Shown here: in pieces, positions 6,315-12,226 of the stretch
Layout: each line of letters starts with the position of its first letter
How positions within the stretch are numbered: position 1 is the stretch's first letter
Origin: Anaerolineae bacterium
GTDB lineage: Bacteria > Chloroflexota > Anaerolineae > DRVO01
Direction: 5' to 3'
DNA length: 12,226 nucleotides
Assembly: GCA_012719195.1 (NCBI GenBank)
Contig: JAAYAV010000068.1
Location: 1-12,226, forward strand
Made by a program: the position numbers and the translations under genes
The notes under the pieces: generated by a model
Told to the model about the DNA's origin: nothing
The model's database searches: none
What the model saw: the letters and a program-made list of their open reading frames with translations, nothing else

Positions 6315-6898
6315 CTCGCTCCGAGCGGCACCTCGCAGACGACGCAATGGATCGGCCCTTCTGGTCGGAGGTCGCTCTCCATGAGCCGCAGGGACGATGC
6401 CTCGAAGGCCACCGAGGGCACGGGAGGTGGGTTCGCGAGCATACCACCGACCTGCGCCACTTCGGCCGGGCGGAGGCCCTGCCGCACGCGGCCCAGGGTG
6501 ATGTGGGGAGAGAATGGCCGCTGATCGGCCTCGAAGCCAAGGTGGACGAGATCATGCTCCAGGGCAGCGTGCAGCCGCGCCAGGTCGGACGCGGTTCCGC
6601 CCGCATCCAGCCCCGCCCAGATCACCCTTGGGCGCCGGCGATTCGGGAATGCTCCCACTCCCGTGAGGGTCATGGTGAGGAGCGTGCCACCCCCGCCGAC
6701 TGCCTCCAGAGCCCGTTCCAGGGCCGGCACGGTGCTCTCGGGCGTATCTCCCAGAAACTTGAGCGTGAGATGCGCCTGCTCCAAGTTGGCCCAGCGCACG
6801 TGGCGGCCGCCCGGGTGTTGCCGCAGCGACTGGACCATCGTGTCCAGTGCGAGGCGGGCCGCTGCGGGAAGATCAATAGACACGAAGAGCCGCATCAT
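6311..6898 (-). CDS. thpR: RNA 2',3'-cyclic phosphodiesterase
   Basis: A 195-residue member of the 2H phosphoesterase superfamily (LigT/ThpR type). These enzymes open 2',3'-cyclic phosphate ends of RNA to 2'-phosphate, and some show 2'-5' ligase activity in vitro. Both H-x-T-L signatures are present: HLTL at 43-46 in AHLTLKFLGD, and HITL at 132-135 in PFSPHITLGR, the two catalytic histidine motifs. The N-terminus MMRLFVSIDLP is the family's usual first strand and the length is normal. ATG 6898 overlaps the upstream amidohydrolase stop as ATGA, and its own stop overlaps the Mut7-C start in the same way, so translation of all three is probably coupled. Co-transcription with a putative RNase suggests a shared role in RNA-end processing, which is inference. 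Confidence 0.94.
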   Translation of the reverse strand: MMRLFVSIDLPAAARLALDTMVQSLRQHPGGRHVRWANLEQAHLTLKFLGDTPESTVPALERALEAVGGGGTLLTMTLTGVGAFPNRRRPRVIWAGLDAGGTASDLARLHAALEHDLVHLGFEADQRPFSPHITLGRVRQGLRPAEVAQVGGMLANPPPVPSVAFEASSLRLMESDLRPEGPIHCVVCEVPLGAR

Positions 6899-7770
6899 TG
6901 CCGTACGCCCCTGGAGTACACCGACATGGCGGTCTCACGCAGGGCTTGGGCCTGCGCCGCCTCCGGGAGACCGGCGGCCATCATCCGCTCGGGAAGGCCT
7001 GCCTGCCCGATAAGTGGATAGTCGGTGGCGAAGAGCGTCTTGCCGGGGGCCGCCTCGTGCACCGCCCGGAACACCTCGTCTCGGTACAGCAGCGGCCAGG
7101 CGGCGGTATCGTAGTAGACTCGCTTCAGGGCGCGCTTGACCTCCGGCATCAGCTCGTAGAAGGGCAGACCGCCACCCCAGTGCGCGCAGACCAGTGTCAG
7201 GCCGGGGTGCCGCTCCGCCAGGGCGATGATCTGGGCCGGAGAGACCGTGCCCTTGCCCGGGTAGCTGTGCCCCACCGGCTCGGAGACGTGCAGGAGCACC
7301 GGCGACCGCGCCTCCACCGCCACGCCGATGACCGGATCCATCGTGTCCGGCGAAGTGAGGGAGTAACCGGGGCCATCCGGCATTAGCTCGCCGATCCCCG
7401 CCAGGCCGAGCGCCAGGGCCCGCTCCGCCTCTCGGGCCGCTTCGCGAGGCCGGGACGGGTTGAGTGTCGCCAGCCCAAGGATGCGGTCCCCGTAGCGGCG
7501 GCAGGCCTCGACCATGTAGTCGTTCTGCTCCCGGCACAGGCCTGGGTCGTCCCAACCGAATCCCGCCGCCACCGACGTCGAGATGCCGGCAGCATCCATC
7601 GAGGCGATCAGGTCTTCGGCGGTCGCCATGTGACCGCGTGGTCCACGGAAGAGTAAGCCGAAGTAGCGGTCGCGTTCGAGAAGGGCCGGCTTGTGCGCCA
7701 CCCAGTCGGGGGGGTAGATGTGCACGTGGGCGTCAACGATTGCCACCAGGCTATCCGCTTCCTCTGACAT
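6895..7770 (-). CDS. Amidohydrolase-family metal-dependent hydrolase (ACMSD-like)
   Basis: A 291-residue TIM-barrel hydrolase of the amidohydrolase-2 type, the group that includes ACMSD and related decarboxylases. Metal-binding positions are in order: DAHVH (H15, H17), LLHVSEP (H161), VCAHWGG (H197) and FATDYP (D250). GDRILGLATLNPSRP (94-108) and GIGELMPD (125-132) are also typical. The reaction (hydrolysis or decarboxylation) and substrate cannot be read from the sequence. It heads the operon followed by thpR and the Mut7-C gene, with a 4-base ATGA overlap. ATG 7770 has no ribosome-binding site, but lies six bases after TAGACT of a good promoter, so the mRNA is predicted to be leaderless, which supports this start. 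A link between this enzyme and the RNA genes is not obvious. Confidence 0.88.
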   Translation of the reverse strand: MSEEADSLVAIVDAHVHIYPPDWVAHKPALLERDRYFGLLFRGPRGHMATAEDLIASMDAAGISTSVAAGFGWDDPGLCREQNDYMVEACRRYGDRILGLATLNPSRPREAAREAERALALGLAGIGELMPDGPGYSLTSPDTMDPVIGVAVEARSPVLLHVSEPVGHSYPGKGTVSPAQIIALAERHPGLTLVCAHWGGGLPFYELMPEVKRALKRVYYDTAAWPLLYRDEVFRAVHEAAPGKTLFATDYPLIGQAGLPERMMAAGLPEAAQAQALRETAMSVYSRGVRQ

Positions 7771-7776
7771 GGCAGC

Positions 7777-7805
7777 AGTCTAGCAGCCTTGGACGCGAGG
7801 GCCAA
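7777..7805 (-). promoter_or_regulatory. Leaderless-type promoter of the amidohydrolase-thpR-RNase operon
   Basis: On the minus strand: TTGGCC (7805-7800), a 17-base spacer, TAGACT (7782-7777), then GCTGCC and the ATG at 7770. The predicted transcription start falls on the A of the ATG, and no ribosome-binding site is present. It is interleaved with the + strand promoter of the response regulator. Confidence 0.65.
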
Positions 7806-7817
7806 AGGCGCTATACT
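7789..7817 (+). promoter_or_regulatory. Promoter of the response regulator gene
   Basis: TTGGAC (7789-7794), a 17-base spacer, TATACT (7812-7817). Predicted start is near 7824, which excludes the in-frame ATG at 7821 and gives the ATG at 7851 a leader of about 27 bases containing GGGGAG (7833-7838). Its -35 lies within the spacer of the opposing operon promoter, so the two cannot easily be occupied together. Confidence 0.65.
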
Positions 7818-7850
7818 GCCATGCGCCACTTTGGGGAGCGAGTAGCTGCC

Positions 7851-8555
7851 ATGGACGGGAAAGGCCGGATTCTCATTGTAGACGACGAACCGCAGTTCGC
7901 CGCCGTGGTGGAACTGATGTTGCGGCAGGAGGGCTTCGAGGCGTTGTTGGCGCATGATGGCCTTGCCGGCCTGCGTACCGCCTTCGAAGACAAGCCGGAC
8001 CTCGTACTTCTCGACATCATGATGCCCCGCATGGACGGCTGGGAGCTCTGTCGGCGCCTGCGCGAGGTGACTGAGGTGCCGGTGATCGTGATAAGCGCTC
8101 GCGGACGCGAGTCCGACATCGTCAAGGCGTTGGAGCTCGGCGCCGATGATTACTTGGTGAAGCCGTTTGGCGCCACCGAGCTCATCGCTCGCATCTACGC
8201 CTTGCTCCGGCGCACCGGCTTCCGCCAGGCTAGCTCAGCGCGACCCCTCACCTTCGGCAATGTCACCGTCGACCTGAAGCGCCGCCGGGTTGCCAAGAAC
8301 GGCGAAGACGTGCCCCTGACACCGACCGAGTTCCGTCTCTTGTCCACACTCGTGCGGGGCGCCGGCCGAGTGCTGCCACACCGTTACCTGCTCACGGAGA
8401 TCTGGGGGGCGGAGTACTCCGACCAACTCCAGTACGTGCGGCTCTACGTGCGCTACCTGCGGGAGAAGCTGGAGGACGATCCCACCAACCCGCAGCTCAT
8501 CGCCACTGAGTGGGGCATCGGCTATCGCTTCCGCAGCCCCGACGAGGCGGGCTAG
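7851..8555 (+). CDS. OmpR/PhoB-type response regulator
   Basis: A 234-residue two-domain transcription factor. The receiver (1-120) has the acidic pair D11-D12, phospho-acceptor D55 in LVLLDIMMPRMDG, S82 in VIVISARG, and K104 in YLVKPF. The C-terminal winged helix (about 133-229) has LTPTEFRLLSTLVRGAGRVL, then LQYVRLYVRYLREKLEDDP as the probable recognition-helix region, and the hairpin-wing ending GIGYRF. Overall it is closest in style to KdpE-like regulators, but no kdp genes or histidine kinase are nearby, so I assign no symbol. I chose ATG 7851 because it directly precedes KGRILIVDDE, a normal family start; the frame is open upstream to 7464 through an unrelated gene. Its stop shares CTAG with the stop of the convergent membrane-protein gene. 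Partner kinase and targets are unknown. Confidence 0.93.
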   Translation: MDGKGRILIVDDEPQFAAVVELMLRQEGFEALLAHDGLAGLRTAFEDKPDLVLLDIMMPRMDGWELCRRLREVTEVPVIVISARGRESDIVKALELGADDYLVKPFGATELIARIYALLRRTGFRQASSARPLTFGNVTVDLKRRRVAKNGEDVPLTPTEFRLLSTLVRGAGRVLPHRYLLTEIWGAEYSDQLQYVRLYVRYLREKLEDDPTNPQLIATEWGIGYRFRSPDEAG

Positions 8556-11161
8556 CGCTCGACCGCGACCTCTGCGAGCTCGAAGTAGGCCCGCGGCTCG
8601 GTAACGCCGCGACCGACCAGCGCTTCCGCGACCGAGATCTGGCGCAGTTCCTCGGCTGCGGTCCCGGGCGGTGCCCCCACCAGCCCGACAAAGGCGTGCG
8701 CACAGCGGAAGCATCCTCGCAGGTCGCCCGCCACGCCCAACGCTCGCAGCGCGCTGACCGCCCCCTCGCTGAGGCTTAGCGACGCCTCGTCCGCGGCCGC
8801 CCCAGCGACGATGGCGCCCGGCGGCAGATTGCCGACGAATGCCGCCATCGCCGCTGAAGCGTCGGGGTCGGCGTGAGTGTCGAAGCTGGCCGCCGCTATC
8901 ACTCGGCCGTCGCTCGGGTCGATCACCACCAGGTTGTAGCCCCGCTCGTTGGGGGCAGCGTCTACACCGGCGACGTAGATGTGTCCGAAGTCGCCGAACT
9001 CCTCCCCCGCCGCGCGGACGTAGATGTCGAGCGGCGCCGTCACCCCCGTAGTCCCGATGGTCCGGATGGCCGCCAGGGCCGTCGGCTCATGGCCATACTC
9101 GGCGGTCAGCTCCAGGACGTTCGCCGGCGCCGTCGAAGCCGGAATCTCTACCACACAGGTGGTCCAGTCCGTCGCGAGGCCACACTCCCCCAGCTTCGCG
9201 CCGGCAGAACTGACGGCGACGACCGTGTCCGTGGCGAAGCCCCTCATCTCCAGTGACAACCTACCGGCGTCCCCGCCCGGCACCATGAGCCGCGCTGTCT
9301 CGCGCACGGCGACGGCGGGCGAGCGTCGCATTCCCCATCCCTCGGCCAAAGCCACGGCGAGCGGCACGTTGCCGGGAGTCTGCTCTGTCTCCACGGCGTA
9401 CAGGCGCATGCCGCCCTCCTCTGCCAGCAACCGTGTCGGCAGGACCTCTTCCACGTAGCGCTGCAATGCGTCGTCCACAGGAGGCGCACGGACCACCACG
9501 TGCGTGACCCCGAGGGAGGATAGGATCTCGGGCGCCACCTGACGATCAGCGGCCTTCACAGCATCGGTCAATGGGTGCCCTCTTTCCAGAGCGACGATGG
9601 ACTGCAGGACGGGCATCTCGGAGAAGTACTGGAACTTGAACTCGGGGTTGCGCGAGGTGTTGCCGCCCAGGAGCCGCTTGCCGTGCACGGTCTGATAGAA
9701 CTGGCCGAACATGATGGCCACGTCCTGGGCCCCGGTTACGCGAAAGCCATTGCGCCAGGCGAGGGGCAGGTCCAGCACCGCGGAGTCGCGCTTGTCGTCC
9801 GCCAGGACTCGGTACAAGGGCGGCACGCGCATGTCCGATAGCGGAAGAGGCACCGATAGGTTCTCCAGCAGGAAGACCGCCGAGACCAGTGCCAGCGCGA
9901 CGGTCCTGTGCCGGCCACGTACCAGCCGGGCCACGCCCATGCCGCTCAGCACCGCCAGCGACAGCCCAGCCATGACACCGTAGCGGCTCGGATACCGGTT
10001 GGCCTTGAAGAAGGGCAGTTCCTGGAAGGCCTGGAACGGCATAGGAAGGGCGATCTGCTTCCCGTTCACCTGCAAGACCGGTCCCAGCGAGAGGGCCAGA
10101 AAAGCGGCGCCACTCAGGACCCAGAGAAGGGTGCGAGGCCGGCGCGTCCGGGCCCAGCCCAGAGCTGCCAGAAGCCAGACCATCAGGCCGAAGTAGAGGT
10201 GCTGTCCCTTGTCGAAGTGCAGCACGGAGGTCCATCGACCCACCAGATTGCCAAGGAGCGGATGGAGCATGGTCGGCGCTAGTAGCCCGGCCAGATCCGC
10301 CGAGAACACGTCGGCGAAGCCGCCACCCACGACGCTGAAGTCCCCTTCCGCCAGCATGTCGGGGATCATGGCGGCCAACAGAGGGGCGATAAGCAGGGCG
10401 AAGGCGACTCCGGCCAGAGCTAGCGGTACCACGGTCCTGTCGACGAAGCTACGCCACTGTCGGCGCTGGTGGAGGGCCTCCGCCAGTCGCCACACGAAGA
10501 GCAAGGAGGCGAACACGATCAAGAAGGAAGCGTAGGTCATCTCCGCCCATGCCTGCAGCGCCAGGAAGAGGGCGGCGATCAGTGCCATCCGACGGCGCCC
10601 TCTGGAGGCCTCCACCAGCGCCAGGGCGGCAAAGGGTATCCACTGCGAGGAGGCGACGTTGAACTGCCCCAGCGCCGCATAGAACAGCTTGGGCGCCGCG
10701 AAAGCGTAGACGAGCCCGGCAAACCAGGCCCCATACAGACGCGTCGATCGCGCCCCTAGGGGGAGGACACGGTAGCAGAGCAGGAACGCGCCGTAGCCGC
10801 TGAGTATGTAGGACGACAACAGGATGGTGTTGCTGGCCGGGATCAGGCCGGCGACTTCCTGCAATGGTCCTGATAGGGCGCCGTTGAGCACCGTGAGGGT
10901 GTAGAAGGCGAGGTTGATGCCGATGGGATGGAACATGAAATCACACTGGAACAGGTGGCGGCCCTGCCGGAGCGAGTCCCACACCCACCATAGGTTCCAA
11001 GTCAGGGCCGGGTCATCGATGCCGTCGCCGGGGACGTGGGTCCCGAAGTGGAAGACCAGCGGCGCCGTAAGCAGCAGCGAAAGGAGCGCGTAGCTCCCGA
11101 GGACGACGGCGTGGACCCGCCACTGCCGCTCGCGGGCGCTGTCGGAGGCCGGCGCCGCCAT
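8552..11161 (-). CDS. GT-C-like membrane protein with C-terminal ILEI/PANDER-like domain
   Basis: An 869-residue protein. Residues 15-437 contain about ten to twelve membrane helices. The first external loop is acidic (GDGIDDPALTWNLWW, 45-59), as in GT-C glycosyltransferases that use lipid-linked sugars; KANRYPSRYGV (386-396) is another recurring loop. Residues 450-595 form a soluble, probably external domain (SAVLDLPLAWR, GVTHVVVRAP), and 600-710 look like a beta-sandwich. Residues 723-850 resemble the ILEI/PANDER domain of FAM3 and the POMGnT1 stem: GYNLVVIDPSDGRV (741-754), SFDTHADPDAS (759-769), FVGNLPPGAIV (775-785), DEASLSLSEGAVSALRALG (791-809) and a closing FVGLVGAPP. C817 and C820 form a CxxC pair inside this domain. 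ATG 11161 directly abuts the aroB stop (TAGATG), with AGGG upstream. A surface-glycan or glycolipid transferase role is inference; membrane topology is clear, activity is not. Confidence 0.82.
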   Translation of the reverse strand: MAAPASDSARERQWRVHAVVLGSYALLSLLLTAPLVFHFGTHVPGDGIDDPALTWNLWWVWDSLRQGRHLFQCDFMFHPIGINLAFYTLTVLNGALSGPLQEVAGLIPASNTILLSSYILSGYGAFLLCYRVLPLGARSTRLYGAWFAGLVYAFAAPKLFYAALGQFNVASSQWIPFAALALVEASRGRRRMALIAALFLALQAWAEMTYASFLIVFASLLFVWRLAEALHQRRQWRSFVDRTVVPLALAGVAFALLIAPLLAAMIPDMLAEGDFSVVGGGFADVFSADLAGLLAPTMLHPLLGNLVGRWTSVLHFDKGQHLYFGLMVWLLAALGWARTRRPRTLLWVLSGAAFLALSLGPVLQVNGKQIALPMPFQAFQELPFFKANRYPSRYGVMAGLSLAVLSGMGVARLVRGRHRTVALALVSAVFLLENLSVPLPLSDMRVPPLYRVLADDKRDSAVLDLPLAWRNGFRVTGAQDVAIMFGQFYQTVHGKRLLGGNTSRNPEFKFQYFSEMPVLQSIVALERGHPLTDAVKAADRQVAPEILSSLGVTHVVVRAPPVDDALQRYVEEVLPTRLLAEEGGMRLYAVETEQTPGNVPLAVALAEGWGMRRSPAVAVRETARLMVPGGDAGRLSLEMRGFATDTVVAVSSAGAKLGECGLATDWTTCVVEIPASTAPANVLELTAEYGHEPTALAAIRTIGTTGVTAPLDIYVRAAGEEFGDFGHIYVAGVDAAPNERGYNLVVIDPSDGRVIAAASFDTHADPDASAAMAAFVGNLPPGAIVAGAAADEASLSLSEGAVSALRALGVAGDLRGCFRCAHAFVGLVGAPPGTAAEELRQISVAEALVGRGVTEPRAYFELAEVAVER

Positions 11162-12226
11162 CTAGCCCTGCGCAGTCGCCAGGAGGGCGACCAACTCATC
11201 CTCGCCGACGTCATCGAACACGCGCACGTCACCCAGCTCCAGGGGCAGCACCAGCCTCAGTCGTCCGGCCATTCGCTTCTTGTCGGCCCGCATGGCCGCA
11301 ACGACAGCCTCGGCCGGATGCGGCGCCGGAACCGTGGGCAGACCGATGGCGCTGAGACAGCTCTGAAGACGCGTTACCAGGGCTCCCGAGCACAGCCCGC
11401 GACGGCAGGCGAGCCGCGCGGACAGCATCATGCCGATGGCGACTCCCTCCCCGTGACGCAGGGCATACCCGCTCAGAGTCTCGTAGGCGTGGCCGAACGT
11501 GTGACCAAGATTGAGCACAGCCCGCCGACCGCGCTCGTGCGGGTCTTCCTCGACGACGGCCGCCTTGACACGAACGGAGCGCTCGATGACTTCCACCAGG
11601 TCGAACGTGCCCTGTTCCAGCATGGCGAACAGGACGGGGTCGGCAATCACGCCGTGCTTGACCGCCTCCGCCAGACCAGAGCGGCGCTCCTCTTCCGGCA
11701 GTGTGTCCATGACGTCGGCGTCGATCAGCACCAACTCGGGCTGCTTGAAAGCCCCCACCAAGTTCTTGCCCGCCGGGAGGTCCACGGCGACCTTCGCGCC
11801 CACGCTGGAGTCGAAGGCCGCCAAGAGAGTGGTAGGGATCTGAACCAAGGGAACGCCGCGCATGTACAGGGAGGCCACCAGCCCGGCAGTGTCTCCCACT
11901 ACGCCGCCGCCGAGGGCCACCACGGTGCAGTCGCGCCCTAGCCCGGCCCGCACCATGCCCGTCACCAGACTCTCGACGGAAGCGAGCGTCTTGTGCTCCT
12001 CCCCCGCCGGAAAGGCCAGGAGCGAGGCCGAAAGCCCAGCGTCCCGCAGCCCCGAGACTACGCTCTCGCCCAGCAGGGGGCCGGTATGGCTATCGCCGAT
12101 AGCCGCCACAGGGCCGGAGATCGATCGCGAACGCAGATAGGCAGCCAGAGACCGCAGGCCTCCTCTCGTCACGAACACCGGGTAATGCCCGCTCGGATGC
12201 TCCACCGTCAGGCAGCGCTCATCCAC
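11162..12226 (-). CDS. aroB: 3-dehydroquinate synthase
   Basis: Converts DAHP to 3-dehydroquinate, the second shikimate step, using NAD and a divalent metal in the cytosol. The 354 residues seen cover the normal family length. NAD-binding and active-site signatures are GEEHKT (75-80), GGGVVGDTAGLVASLYMRGV (106-125), PTTLLAAFDSSVGAKVAVD (131-149) and GKNLVGAF (153-160). The metal ligands are E187 (LAEAVKHG), H242 (NLGHTFGH) and H258 (RHGEG). The putative GTG start is the last codon of the window, so the ribosome-binding site cannot be seen and the true start may lie slightly beyond the edge. Its stop abuts the ATG of the GT-C-like gene with no gap, so the two are probably co-transcribed. DAHP synthase, the preceding pathway enzyme, lies about 6.7 kb away on the other strand. 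Confidence 0.96.
   Translation of the reverse strand: MDERCLTVEHPSGHYPVFVTRGGLRSLAAYLRSRSISGPVAAIGDSHTGPLLGESVVSGLRDAGLSASLLAFPAGEEHKTLASVESLVTGMVRAGLGRDCTVVALGGGVVGDTAGLVASLYMRGVPLVQIPTTLLAAFDSSVGAKVAVDLPAGKNLVGAFKQPELVLIDADVMDTLPEEERRSGLAEAVKHGVIADPVLFAMLEQGTFDLVEVIERSVRVKAAVVEEDPHERGRRAVLNLGHTFGHAYETLSGYALRHGEGVAIGMMLSARLACRRGLCSGALVTRLQSCLSAIGLPTVPAPHPAEAVVAAMRADKKRMAGRLRLVLPLELGDVRVFDDVGEDELVALLATAQG

Noticed and set aside
6315..6347. Longer start for the Mut7-C gene at 6347
   Set aside because: The ATGA overlap with thpR and the GGAG just upstream favour 6314, and the extra residues are Arg/Ala-rich and not part of the family.
7464..7850. Upstream extension of the response regulator frame, including ATG 7821
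   Set aside because: The long extension lies antisense to the amidohydrolase gene, and the predicted transcript start near 7824 is past ATG 7821. The receiver domain begins normally after ATG 7851.
7851..8555. Naming the response regulator kdpE
   Set aside because: Resemblance at the C-terminus is general to this subfamily, and no kdpFABC or kdpD genes are visible.
11036..11941. 301-codon + strand open frame opposite aroB and the GT-C-like gene
   Set aside because: Its translation is rich in Gln, Arg, Gly and His with no recognisable motif, while the opposite strand encodes clear AroB. Long antisense frames are expected at this GC content.
1..12226. CRISPR array, tRNA, rRNA, transposase, attachment sites, defence or toxin-antitoxin locus
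   Set aside because: No regularly spaced repeats, cloverleaf-like segments, transposase motifs or terminal inverted repeats were seen. The Mut7-C PIN-like protein has no adjacent antitoxin-like gene, so a toxin-antitoxin call is not supported.

Overview
The window is GC-rich, densely packed bacterial chromosome with no sign of a mobile element, prophage, CRISPR array, rRNA or tRNA. I see nine complete or near-complete genes, one clipped gene end and a possible leader peptide. The protein mix, high GC and leaderless-type promoters would fit Chloroflexota or a related deep-branching high-GC phylum. That is inference from style; no rRNA or marker gene settles it.

Layout. 1-57 is the tail of a + strand gene. 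61-1599 (-) is a membrane protein fused to a spermidine-synthase-like domain. It is divergent from 1633-3312 (+), a stand-alone protein with a domain like the XPB/Ssl2 helicase-associated N-terminal domain. A short intergenic region holds a good promoter, a 9-bp-stem hairpin and a possible leader ORF, followed by 3421-4449 (+), a DAHP synthase with an N-terminal ACT-like regulatory domain (first step of the shikimate pathway). Convergent to it is an MFS transporter, 4446-5744 (-). Next is a tightly coupled three-gene operon on the minus strand, 7770 down to 5811: a metal-dependent amidohydrolase, the RNA 2',3'-cyclic phosphodiesterase ThpR, and a Mut7-C-type PIN-like RNase with a zinc ribbon. 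A face-to-face promoter pair near 7777-7817 separates that operon from an orphan OmpR/PhoB-type response regulator, 7851-8555 (+). Convergent to the regulator is an 869-residue GT-C-like membrane protein, 11161-8552 (-). It follows aroB (3-dehydroquinate synthase, second shikimate step, 12226-11162) with no gap.

How the genes work together. DAHP synthase and AroB catalyse consecutive steps but sit about 6.7 kb apart on opposite strands, so they are not one operon. ThpR and the Mut7-C protein look like an RNA-end or RNA-processing pair. The other neighbours have no obvious shared pathway.

Most notable points: (1) the C-terminal domain of the 869-residue membrane protein resembles the ILEI/PANDER (FAM3, POMGnT1 stem) domain best known from animals; (2) two promoters have the same layout, TTGRCC-N17-TAGACT-N6-start codon, which predicts leaderless transcripts, and one of them starts on an 18-codon ORF that runs through a hairpin and ends in an ATGA overlap with the DAHP synthase gene; (3) all three convergent gene pairs meet within 3-4 bases, leaving almost no room for terminators. 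I did not find a defence, secretion or obviously new multi-gene system.
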